Assembly (NCBI GenBank): GCA_021805485.1
Contig: JAJZFF010000685.1
Location: 1 to 15,484 of the forward strand
Direction: 5' to 3'
Length of the DNA: 15,484 nt
Origin: Pseudomonadota bacterium
GTDB lineage: Bacteria > Pseudomonadota > Alphaproteobacteria > Acetobacterales > Acetobacteraceae
The notes under the pieces are model-generated. The model did no database searches. It worked only from the letters and a program-made list of their open reading frames with translations, and had not been told where the DNA came from. This document shows, piece by piece, positions 6,948 to 13,189 of this stretch; positions within the stretch are counted from its first letter, which is position 1, and each line of letters begins with the position of its first letter. Both the position numbers and the translations under genes were made by a program.

Positions 6948-8570
6948 TCAGGCGAGGCCGCCCGGCAGCACGCCGGGGCGGCCGAACAGCCAGCCCTGGC
7001 CTTCGTCGACGCCGAGGGAGAGCATCAGCTCCGCCTGCTCCTCGGTCTCGATAGTTTCAGCGATGACGGTGGCGCTGACCGAGCCCGCCAATGCCACCAT
7101 GGCGGCGACGAGGTCGCGCGCCCGCCCACCCTTGCCCGCCCCCTGGACGTAGCTGCCGTCGATCTTGACGCCGTCGACGCGGAAATCCCGAAGATAGCGG
7201 AATCCGGCGGCCCCGGCGCCGAAATCGTCGATGCAGACGGCGACGCCCGCGGTTCGCAGTTCGCCGATGAAGGATGCCGCGGCTGCGACATCCTCGATCT
7301 CGGCGGTCTCGGTCAGTTCCACGAGCAGGCGGCGGCGCGGCGCGCGATCGGCCATGATCCGCTTGAGCATTGCCGTCCGGAAGCTGGCCGACTGCATCGA
7401 CAGCGCGGAGACATTGACCGCGATCGCGGCGGGCGGGGTGGCGGTCAGGGTCCGCAGCGCACGATCGAGGACGGCCAGGTCGAATTCCTCGGCGAGGCCG
7501 ATCGCCTCGACGCAGGTGACGAATTCCTGCGAATCGGAACTGCGCTGGCTCGGCGTCGGGATGGGGCGGACCAGCGCCTCGTAATGGGCCAGTCTGCGGT
7601 CCGCGAGGCGAACGATGGGTTGGAACAGCAGGTTGAAATGGCCGCTGGCGATGGCGCCGCGCAACCCCGAGCCACGCGCCTGAACCCGCTTGATCCACCC
7701 GGTCAGTCCGTTGACGAAGCCCTCCTGCTCCAGCCCGGCCCGCCCGCTTTGGGCGAAGCTCACCAGCGCATGGCGCAGTGCCCGCGTCGCCTGCGCCTGG
7801 GTCAGCCCCTTCGCCGCGAGCGGCAGCATGGTGCCATCCACCGTCAGCGCCGCGCCGTCATGGGTCTCGCGCAGGACCGCCTCGAGGGCGTTGCGCAACT
7901 CCGGCAGGTCGAGTTCGGCGCCACCGAGCACACCATATTGCCCCGATTCGAGCTCTCCGAGCGTGGCCGATGCGCCGAGCCGGGCCTGCAGCCCCTGGGT
8001 CACCTCGCCCTGGAGCCGGCGCCGCGCATCGGCCGGCAGAAGGGCTGCGGCCTCGGCCCAGCCCTTGACCTCCAGGAGGCCGAGCGTGCCACCGCCGGCG
8101 CGCGCGCGCGCCTCCGCCAGCCGGCCGAATCCGTTCGCATCCTGGGCGTCCGTTTCCTGAACGCCGGCGGCCGGGCGCGCTGGCAGGGGCCCGAGCGTGA
8201 CACAGAGCCGGGGCGTCGCGCCGGCGATGGTGATCGCCGAGAGCGCGCAGGGCGTGCGGGCGCCGTCATCGAGTCGGAATGCCTGGGCCGGTAATCGGCC
8301 GCGGATCAGCACCAGCCCGAGGGTGGCGGCGAGCGCGGCATGGTCTTCGGGCGCGATCAGCGTCGCCAGCGGCCGGCCGACGAAGTGCTCCGGCGAGGCT
8401 CCGAAATGGCTCTTGAACATGCCCTCGGCGAACCGGATCACCCCTTCCGGCGTCACCTCGAGGAGCATGTCGGCGGCGGCGAAGGCGAACGCGAGCAGCC
8501 GCTGGCGTGCATGCCGGGCCTCGGCGTCGTCGTCGCAAAGGGATTCGACCAGGGACGAAGGGGGCGGCAT
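6948..8570 (-). CDS. PAS / degenerate-GGDEF / EAL protein, predicted cyclic-di-GMP phosphodiesterase
   Basis: EAL domains hydrolyse cyclic-di-GMP to pGpG, usually favouring motility over attachment. The 540-residue protein appears soluble. Residues about 25-120 look like a PAS sensor (VTPEGVIRFAEG...HFVGRPLATLI). Residues about 155-260 resemble a GGDEF fold in which the signature loop reads ESGQY (LGELESGQYGVL, 204-215), so no cyclase activity is expected. The C-terminal EAL domain (about 305-535) keeps the catalytic set: E331 in YEALVRP, N386 in VNVSAL, E418 in VELTE, D448/D449 in IDDFGAG, K469 in VKIDG, E505 in AETIE and Q525 in EGQGWLFGRP. It should therefore be active. ATG 8570 has GGAGAG 6 bases upstream (8577-8582). 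The gene lies between an oxidative-stress operon and the lactate permease. A role in controlling the nearby chemotaxis system is inference from proximity only. Confidence 0.9.
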   Translation of the reverse strand: MPPPSSLVESLCDDDAEARHARQRLLAFAFAAADMLLEVTPEGVIRFAEGMFKSHFGASPEHFVGRPLATLIAPEDHAALAATLGLVLIRGRLPAQAFRLDDGARTPCALSAITIAGATPRLCVTLGPLPARPAAGVQETDAQDANGFGRLAEARARAGGGTLGLLEVKGWAEAAALLPADARRRLQGEVTQGLQARLGASATLGELESGQYGVLGGAELDLPELRNALEAVLRETHDGAALTVDGTMLPLAAKGLTQAQATRALRHALVSFAQSGRAGLEQEGFVNGLTGWIKRVQARGSGLRGAIASGHFNLLFQPIVRLADRRLAHYEALVRPIPTPSQRSSDSQEFVTCVEAIGLAEEFDLAVLDRALRTLTATPPAAIAVNVSALSMQSASFRTAMLKRIMADRAPRRRLLVELTETAEIEDVAAAASFIGELRTAGVAVCIDDFGAGAAGFRYLRDFRVDGVKIDGSYVQGAGKGGRARDLVAAMVALAGSVSATVIAETIETEEQAELMLSLGVDEGQGWLFGRPGVLPGGLA

Positions 8571-8632
8571 CGGCGTCTCTCCAGCGGCCCGCTCACTCTC
8601 GCACCGTGGCTGCTAACGACGCGTAACCGACG

Positions 8633-8640
8633 CCCCCCCC
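8633..8640. repeat. Run of eight C between ahpD and the EAL gene
   Basis: This is an uninterrupted homopolymer in the 86-base gap, about 63 bases upstream of the EAL start on the minus strand. It sits in the loop of a short inverted repeat (CCGAC 8627-8631 / GTCGG 8642-8646). Such tracts can slip during replication, but nothing shows that this one does. The rest of the gap holds no gene. Confidence 0.7.
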
Positions 8641-8656
8641 GGTCGGACCCGCCCGG

Positions 8657-9208
8657 CTACGCGGCGTCGTCCAGCGCCATGCCCGTGAGCGCGTGTTCGG
8701 CTGCGATCGTGCGGGCCACCGCATGGACCACGGCGGCGATGCGCACCGCGCTCTGTACCTGTTCCTGTGTCAGCCCCGCCTCGCGCACCGCGTGCTCGTG
8801 GCTGACCATGCAGGTGCCGCAGCCATGGACCGCCGAAACGGCGAGACACCAGAGCTCGAAATCCGCCTTTTCCACGCCCGGTCGCCCGATGACATGCATG
8901 CGCAGCTTTGCCGGCGTCTGCGGGTACTCGCCGCCGACGAGGTGGGTGAAGCGGTAGTAGACATTGTTCATGCCCATGATCGCAGCGGCGCTCTTGGCCG
9001 CCGTCAGCGCCGCCGGCGTGAGGAGGCCGCCGAATTCGGCGACGATGGCACGGATCACCACACCGTCGCCGGAGGCGAGGGCGGCGGCGACGAAGGTGCC
9101 GGCCCGCTGCTGCGTGGTCAGGGCCGGCTCGGTCGCCAGCGAACCGAGATTGAGCTTCAGGTCCTTGGCATAGTCGGGCAGGCGCGCCTTCAGGTCTTCG
9201 ATCGACAT
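8657..9208 (-). CDS. ahpD: Alkyl hydroperoxide reductase AhpD (carboxymuconolactone decarboxylase fold)
   Basis: AhpD is a CxxC thiol protein that reduces AhpC after each peroxide turnover and has weak peroxidase activity itself. The 183-residue product starts [16 protein letters not shown], a typical AhpD N-terminus. Counting from that Met, the active-site motif is CGTC with C130 and C133, H137 in VSHEH, and E118 in FELW. These are the numbers I recall for the well-studied Mycobacterium tuberculosis enzyme, which supports this start. That enzyme also has His132, here Thr. An ATG two codons earlier (9214) abuts the GGAG at 9216-9219, whereas ATG 9208 has a proper 7-base spacer, so I choose 9208. 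It follows ahpC in the same direction after 64 bases that contain a strong hairpin. The pair is clearly one functional unit. Confidence 0.94.
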   Translation of the reverse strand: MSIEDLKARLPDYAKDLKLNLGSLATEPALTTQQRAGTFVAAALASGDGVVIRAIVAEFGGLLTPAALTAAKSAAAIMGMNNVYYRFTHLVGGEYPQTPAKLRMHVIGRPGVEKADFELWCLAVSAVHGCGTCMVSHEHAVREAGLTQEQVQSAVRIAAVVHAVARTIAAEHALTGMALDDAA

Positions 9209-9238
9209 CCGCATTCTCCGAACAAGGGAATTGGTCGA

Positions 9239-9264
9239 CCGGGACCGCCGGCAGGCGATCCCGG
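9239..9264 (-). other. Strong intercistronic hairpin between ahpC and ahpD
   Basis: Read on the minus strand, the two arms (9264-9254 and 9249-9239) pair over 11 base pairs, including one G-U wobble at 9258/9245, with a 4-base loop (9253-9250). It lies 8 bases past the ahpC stop and 30 bases before the ahpD start. No T tract follows, so full termination is unlikely. It could stabilise the ahpC message or partly attenuate ahpD. Confidence 0.6.
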
Positions 9265-9272
9265 CCGAGGGG

Positions 9273-9827
9273 TCAGGCTGCCGGCTTCAGCACCGCTTCG
9301 CCTTTGTTCCAGTTGCACGGACACAGCTCGTCGCTCTGCAGCGCATCGAGCACGCGCATGACTTCGTTCGGGTTGCGCCCGACCGAGAGATCGTTGACCG
9401 AGGCGAATCGGATGATGCCATCGGGATCGACGACGAAGGTCGCGCGCAGGGCAACGCCCTCGGTCTTGTCGAGCACGCCACAGGCGCCGGCGAGCTCGCG
9501 CTTGATGTCGGCGAGCATGGGGATCGGCAGACTGCGCAGATCGTCGTGGTGCAGCCGCCAGTTCAGATGGACGAACTCGCTGTCGGTGGAGACGCCGTAG
9601 ACGACCGCGTCGCGGTCGGCGAAGTCGCCGGCGAGCTTGCCGAAGGCGACGATTTCGGTGGGGCAGACGAAGGTGAAGTCCTTGGGCCAGAAAAACACGA
9701 TCTTCCACTTGCCGGCATCGGTCTCGGGACCGATCTCGGTGAAGGCTGAGGCCAGCGCCAAGCCTTCGGGTCCCGGCCGGACGGCCTTGAGATGGAAGTC
9801 GGGGAAGCGGTCGCCAACGGTCAGCAT
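9273..9827 (-). CDS. ahpC: Alkyl hydroperoxide reductase AhpC (2-Cys peroxiredoxin of the AhpC/AhpD type)
   Basis: AhpC is a cytoplasmic peroxiredoxin that reduces hydrogen peroxide, organic peroxides and peroxynitrite. The 184-residue product shows the peroxidatic Cys C55 in FTFVCPTE with T52 nearby, the catalytic Arg R128, and a C-terminal pair C169/C171 in [12 protein letters not shown]. The two C-terminal cysteines are typical of the AhpC group recycled by AhpD, as in mycobacteria, rather than by the flavoprotein AhpF. This agrees with ahpD next door and with no ahpF in view. The frame stays open upstream to 10124, but ATG 9827 gives the canonical [11 protein letters not shown] start and has GGAG at 9837-9840, 9 bases away. 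The leader is long, and an AT-rich promoter patch lies about 150 bases upstream. Confidence 0.96.
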   Translation of the reverse strand: MLTVGDRFPDFHLKAVRPGPEGLALASAFTEIGPETDAGKWKIVFFWPKDFTFVCPTEIVAFGKLAGDFADRDAVVYGVSTDSEFVHLNWRLHHDDLRSLPIPMLADIKRELAGACGVLDKTEGVALRATFVVDPDGIIRFASVNDLSVGRNPNEVMRVLDALQSDELCPCNWNKGEAVLKPAA

Positions 9828-9855
9828 CGATTTCGGCTCCTCTCCTGCTTCGACA

Positions 9856-9875
9856 CATCCGGAACGGCCCGGATG
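9856..9875 (-). other. Hairpin in the ahpC leader
   Basis: CATCCGG (9856-9862), a 6-base loop and CCGGATG (9869-9875) form a perfect 7-base-pair stem about 30 bases before the ahpC start. A second imperfect hairpin lies at 9902-9925. Together they make the leader structured. No known riboswitch is recognised. Confidence 0.45.
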
Positions 9876-9977
9876 CGGCGGTGCGGTGCTTGATCGCGTA
9901 CGCCGGCGCATCGAGCGCAACCGGCTGATCGCGAATTGGGGCCCGGCGGGAGATTTATCAAATTGATTGTTCCAGTG

Positions 9978-9983
9978 ATTATA
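9978..9983 (-). promoter_or_regulatory. Consensus -10 element of the likely ahpC promoter
   Basis: Read on the minus strand this is TATAAT, in an AT-rich patch (about 9945-10003) that stands out from the GC-rich surroundings. At 16-18 bases upstream there is no recognisable -35, which suggests an activator-dependent promoter. The palindrome ATTATAAT (9978-9985) also gives TATAAT on the plus strand, so direction is not certain. Confidence 0.45.
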
Positions 9984-9999
9984 ATCGGACCAACCGATT
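9983..9999. promoter_or_regulatory. Dyad with LysR-type spacing in the ahpC / DUF1467 divergent region
   Basis: AATCGG (9983-9988), ACCAA and CCGATT (9994-9999) form a perfect 6+6 interrupted palindrome that includes a T-N11-A (T9985, A9997), the general binding pattern of LysR-type regulators. It lies in the -10/-35 spacer of the proposed ahpC promoter. OxyR is a LysR-type regulator, but its ATAG-based consensus is not matched. A direct repeat GATTGTTC occurs at 9965-9972 and 9996-10003, 31 bases apart. Confidence 0.4.
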
Positions 10000-10161
10000 G
10001 TTCGGCTCTCGCGGGGCCGCCATGAAGCGGATGCGCCCTCGCGCGGCTTCCCGCGTCTCCCGCCCTCTGGCAGAGTGCGGCGATGCTCCTCCTCGCATCT
10101 GCCACGCCCGTGCCGAGCCGCCACGCCCAGCGTTCAACCGGCGACGGCCGATAGAGCCCGC

Positions 10162-10422
10162 ATGGACTGGTTCACCGGCGCCGTTCTCTATGCCTTGATC
10201 TGGTGGGTCGTGCTGTTCGCCGTACTGCCCTTCGGCGTTCGCCCGGAGGATGCTCCCGACGCCGCCAGCGGCTGGCGGGGCGCGCCGGCGCGGCCGCGCA
10301 TGGGGCGCAAGCTGCTGTGGACGACACTGGTCGCCAGCCTGGTCTGGGCCGCCTGCGTCGGGCTGATCGAGAGCGGCTGGATCAGCTTCCGCAGCGGATT
10401 CTTCAGATCGGAGGAGCCATGA
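10162..10422 (+). CDS. DUF1467 family small membrane protein
   Basis: The function is unknown; the family is a short two-helix membrane protein found mainly in Alphaproteobacteria. The 86-residue product has a first hydrophobic helix with the family hallmark ALIWWVVLFAVLPFGVR (about 11-27). A Pro/Ala/Gly loop follows that ends in the basic patch RMGRK, and then a second helix (about 51-70). ATG 10162 is chosen because the DUF1467 homology starts there; the open frame back to 10075 codes for an unrelated cysteine/proline-rich stretch. The Shine-Dalgarno is weak. It is divergent from ahpC across about 334 bases that hold the ahpC leader, the promoter/operator patch and no other gene I can support. 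The next gene follows in the same direction after 69 bases. Confidence 0.85.
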   Translation: MDWFTGAVLYALIWWVVLFAVLPFGVRPEDAPDAASGWRGAPARPRMGRKLLWTTLVASLVWAACVGLIESGWISFRSGFFRSEEP

Positions 10423-10491
10423 TCGGTTGAGGGCGGCGGGCCGCGACGCTAAACCGGCGCGCGACACATACGGAACATAGAGAGCAGAGCG

Positions 10492-11442
10492 ATGGCAACG
10501 CGAACGGTGGCAACGGTCTTCGGCGGCGCCGGCTTCATCGGCCGCTACGTGGTGAAGCGTCTGGCCCGGCAGGGGCACATCGTCCGCGTCGCCGGGCGGG
10601 ACACGGAGGCGGCGCGTGCCCTCAAGCCCATGGGGTCGGTGGGCCAGATCGTGCCGCTGGCTTGCCCGATCACCGATGAGGCGGCGGTCGCGCGGGCGCT
10701 GGATGGGGCAGACTTTGCCGTCAACCTGGTTGGGCTGCTCGCCGAGCAGCGGCCGGGCGATTTCGCGCGCGTCCATGCCGAGGGAGCCGGCCGCATCGCG
10801 CGCCTGGCCGCCGCGGCCGGGCTGCGCCGGCTCGTGCATGTCTCGGCGATCGGCGCCGATCCGGCGAGCCCGAGCCGTTACGCCGCGACCAAGGGCGAGG
10901 GCGAGGCCGCGGTGCGCGCGGCGTTTCCGGCCACTTCCATCCTGCGCCCCTCGATCGTCTTCGGCGCCGAGGACGGGTTTTTCAACCGCTTCGGGCAGCT
11001 CGCGATGCTGTCGCCGGTGATGCCGGTGATCGCCGGCGATACGAAGTTCCAGCCGGTCTACGTCGCCGATGTCGCCGACGCGGTGACCGCCGCGCTCGTC
11101 CGCACCGACGCGGCGGGGCAGACCTACGAGCTGGGCGGCCCGCGCGTGTGGTCCTTCCGGGAGCTACTCGCCTACATTCTCAAGGAGACGCACCGGAAGC
11201 GGCTGCTGCTGGACGTGCCGATGCCGCTCGCCCGACTGCAGGCGCGTGTGCTGGAGTGGCTGCCGGGCAAGCTGTTGACCTGCGACCAGCTCCTGCTGTT
11301 GGCGCACGACAATATCGTCCATTCGGGCATGCCAGGCTTGGCCGAACTCGGTGTGGCGCCGACACCCGTCGAGCTGGTGGTGCCGACCTATCTGCGCCGG
11401 TTCCGCTCGGGCGGAAGCCGGCGGGAATTGATCGCCGCGTAA
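10492..11442 (+). CDS. Complex I NDUFA9-like NAD(P)-binding protein
   Basis: This is an atypical short-chain dehydrogenase/reductase of the group annotated as the complex I NDUFA9 subunit family. In mitochondria NDUFA9 is an accessory subunit that binds NADPH and helps stabilise complex I; bacterial homologues are less studied. The 316-residue product opens with the Rossmann motif VFGGAGFIGRYV (9-20), then VRVAGRD as the end of the second strand. Further on are NLVGLL (78-83), VSAIGAD (117-123), a YxxxK at Y130/K134 and LRPSIVFGAEDGFFNRF (151-167), which is typical of this family. The N-terminal glycine motif means it is cytoplasmic or peripheral, with no signal peptide. The Shine-Dalgarno is weak. 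A general NAD(P)-dependent epimerase is the alternative name. A hairpin lies directly after the stop. Confidence 0.88.
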   Translation: MATRTVATVFGGAGFIGRYVVKRLARQGHIVRVAGRDTEAARALKPMGSVGQIVPLACPITDEAAVARALDGADFAVNLVGLLAEQRPGDFARVHAEGAGRIARLAAAAGLRRLVHVSAIGADPASPSRYAATKGEGEAAVRAAFPATSILRPSIVFGAEDGFFNRFGQLAMLSPVMPVIAGDTKFQPVYVADVADAVTAALVRTDAAGQTYELGGPRVWSFRELLAYILKETHRKRLLLDVPMPLARLQARVLEWLPGKLLTCDQLLLLAHDNIVHSGMPGLAELGVAPTPVELVVPTYLRRFRSGGSRRELIAA

Positions 11443-11444
11443 AT

Positions 11445-11461
11445 AGGTCCGTATCGGACCT
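11445..11461 (+). terminator. Hairpin immediately after the NDUFA9-like gene
   Basis: AGGTCCG (11445-11451), TAT and CGGACCT (11455-11461) form a perfect 7-base-pair stem starting 3 bases after the TAA stop. The bases after it (TCATCGCTTC) are pyrimidine-rich but not a T run, so intrinsic termination is possible and not certain. Confidence 0.45.
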
Positions 11462-11638
11462 TCATCGCTTCAGGTTTACCTCCGCGCCATCGACCCAGAC
11501 GGAAAACTTGCCGATACAGGGCAGTGTGGCTGTCCTTTCATCGCGGAATCGGCTGGCAAGCGCGGACAACGCGCGCTATTGATCATCCATCGGTCGCTCC
11601 GATCGGCGCGCCGCGCCAGGTGTTGCCGCGCGGGGTGA

Positions 11639-11658
11639 CGCTCGGGTGCGCCCGAGCG
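11639..11658 (+). other. Stable hairpin in the gltD leader
   Basis: CGCTCGGG (11639-11646), loop TGCG and CCCGAGCG (11651-11658) form a perfect 8-base-pair stem with a 4-base loop, about 73 bases before the gltD start. No T tract follows. The 289-base gap between 11443 and 11731 otherwise holds the hairpin at 11445-11461 and no gene I can support. I found no clear sigma-54 or sigma-70 promoter in it. Confidence 0.5.
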
Positions 11659-11716
11659 GGGAGCCGGCCTGGATCGCCAACGGGAATTCGGCAGCGGCGA
11701 TCGCCGAACTGGATCG

Positions 11717-11723
11717 AAGGGAG
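11717..11723 (+). promoter_or_regulatory. Ribosome binding site deciding the gltD start
   Basis: AAGGGAG lies 8 bases before GTG 11732 but only 2 bases before GTG 11726, so it favours the second GTG. ATG 11744 is a further, less well spaced option. Confidence 0.6.
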
Positions 11724-11731
11724 ACGTGACG

Positions 11732-13168
11732 GTGCCTGAGCGCATGCTGAAATTCGTCCATCTGCCGCAGCGGATGCCGGAAAAGCGCGATGTCGCCACG
11801 CGCCGCGTCGATTTCGACGAGATCTATCGCCGCTTCAGCGCGGACGAGGCGGCGAAGCAGTCCAGCCGCTGCAGCCAGTGCGGTGTTCCGTTCTGCTCGA
11901 TCCACTGCCCGCTCAACAACAACATTCCGGACTGGCTGAAGCTCACCGCCGAGGGGCGGCTCGAGGAAGCCTACGAGGCCTCCAGCGCGACCAACAATTT
12001 CCCCGAGATCTGCGGCCGCATCTGCCCGCAGGACCGGCTCTGCGAGGGCAACTGCGTCATCGAGAAGGGCTACGAGGCGGTCACCATCGGCGCGGTCGAG
12101 CGCTATGTCACCGATACCGCGTTCGAACGCGGCTGGGTGAAGCCGATCCGTCCGCGCCGCGAACTGGGATTGTCCGTCGGCATCATCGGCGCCGGGCCGG
12201 GCGGCCTCGCCGCGGCCGAGGAACTGCGCCGGCGCGGCTACGAGGTCCATGTCTATGACCGCTACGACCGTGTCGGCGGGCTGATGATCTATGGCATCCC
12301 CGGCTTCAAGCTGGAGAAGGATGTCGTGCTGCGCCGGCACGCGCTGTGCGAGCAGAGCGGTATACGGTTCCATCTCGGCGTGTCGGTCGGTGCGGACCTG
12401 CCGCTGTCGGTCCTGCGCGAGCGCCATGCTGCCGTGCTGATCGCCACCGGCGTCTACAAGCCGCGCGAGATCGGCGGCCCCGGTGCCGGCCTGGCCGGGA
12501 TCGTGCCGGCGCTCGAGTTCCTCACCGCTGCCAACCGCAAGGGTCTCGGCGACGAGGTGCCAGCGTTCGATGATGGCACGTTCGACGCATCCGGCCGCGA
12601 TGTCGTCGTCATTGGTGGCGGCGACACGGCGATGGATTGCGTGCGCACCGCGGTGCGGCAGGGAGCGGCCTCGGTGAAGTGCCTCTATCGCCGCGACCGC
12701 GCCAACATGCCGGGCTCGATGCGCGAGGTGAAGAACGCGGAGGAGGAAGGCGTCGAGTTCGTCTGGCTCGCCGCGCCGGAAGCCTTTCTCGGCGAGGGCA
12801 GCGTTCGGGGCGTGCGCGCCCAGCGCATGCGCCTCGGCCTTCCCGACGCCACGGGCAGGCAGACCGTCGAGCCGATCCAGGGCTCGCACTTCACCCTGCC
12901 CGCGAGCCTGGTGATCAAGGCGCTGGGCTTCGATCCCGAGGACCTGCCGCACGCCTTCGGCGAGCCCGGGCTCGAGGTAACGCGCTACGGCACGCTGAAG
13001 ATCGACCATCGCAGCTTCATGACCAGCCTGCCCGGCGTCTTCGCCGCCGGTGATATCGTGCGCGGCGCCAGCCTCGTCGTCTGGGCGATCCGCGACGGGC
13101 GCGACGCTGCGGCGCAGATGCACGATCATATCCAGAAGGGTCACCGCCTCGCCGAGGCGGCGGACTGA
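11732..13168 (+). CDS. gltD: Glutamate synthase (NADPH) small (beta) subunit GltD
   Basis: GltD takes electrons from NADPH through FAD and passes them by iron-sulfur clusters to GltB, which makes glutamate from glutamine and 2-oxoglutarate. The 478-residue product has an N-terminal cluster domain with cysteines C47, C50, C55, C59 and C94, C98, C104, C108. The FAD-binding motif GIIGAGPGGLAAAEEL is at 150-165 and the NADPH-binding motif VVVIGGGDTAMDCV at 291-304. The C-terminal GVFAAGDIVRGASLVVWAI region completes the FAD site. GTG 11732 is chosen for its Shine-Dalgarno spacing; GTG 11726 and ATG 11744 are alternatives that change only a few residues. The length matches the Azospirillum subunit of about 480. 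It precedes gltB by 21 bases, the reverse of the E. coli gltBD order. Confidence 0.95.
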   Translation: MPERMLKFVHLPQRMPEKRDVATRRVDFDEIYRRFSADEAAKQSSRCSQCGVPFCSIHCPLNNNIPDWLKLTAEGRLEEAYEASSATNNFPEICGRICPQDRLCEGNCVIEKGYEAVTIGAVERYVTDTAFERGWVKPIRPRRELGLSVGIIGAGPGGLAAAEELRRRGYEVHVYDRYDRVGGLMIYGIPGFKLEKDVVLRRHALCEQSGIRFHLGVSVGADLPLSVLRERHAAVLIATGVYKPREIGGPGAGLAGIVPALEFLTAANRKGLGDEVPAFDDGTFDASGRDVVVIGGGDTAMDCVRTAVRQGAASVKCLYRRDRANMPGSMREVKNAEEEGVEFVWLAAPEAFLGEGSVRGVRAQRMRLGLPDATGRQTVEPIQGSHFTLPASLVIKALGFDPEDLPHAFGEPGLEVTRYGTLKIDHRSFMTSLPGVFAAGDIVRGASLVVWAIRDGRDAAAQMHDHIQKGHRLAEAAD

Positions 13169-13189
13169 GCCGGCGGAAGGACACGCGCC

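Noticed and set aside
7920..7960. An active diguanylate cyclase in the EAL protein
   Set aside because: The signature loop reads ESGQY rather than GG(D/E)EF, so the metal- and substrate-binding residues are missing.
9979..10839. A 286-codon minus-strand frame across the ahpC-DUF1467 gap
   Set aside because: It crosses the promoter patch and runs antisense to DUF1467 and the NDUFA9-like gene. It has no recognisable domain, and the upstream part of the ahpC frame (9828-10124) is likewise non-homologous leader.
11443..11731. A sigma-54 promoter for gltD
   Set aside because: TGGC and TTGC pieces occur near 11526 and 11622, but no pair has the required GG-N10-GC spacing.
11524..11739. A 71-codon frame in the gltD leader
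   Set aside because: No Shine-Dalgarno or family resemblance, and its composition is like random GC-rich sequence. Considered as a leader peptide, but there is no run of regulatory codons.
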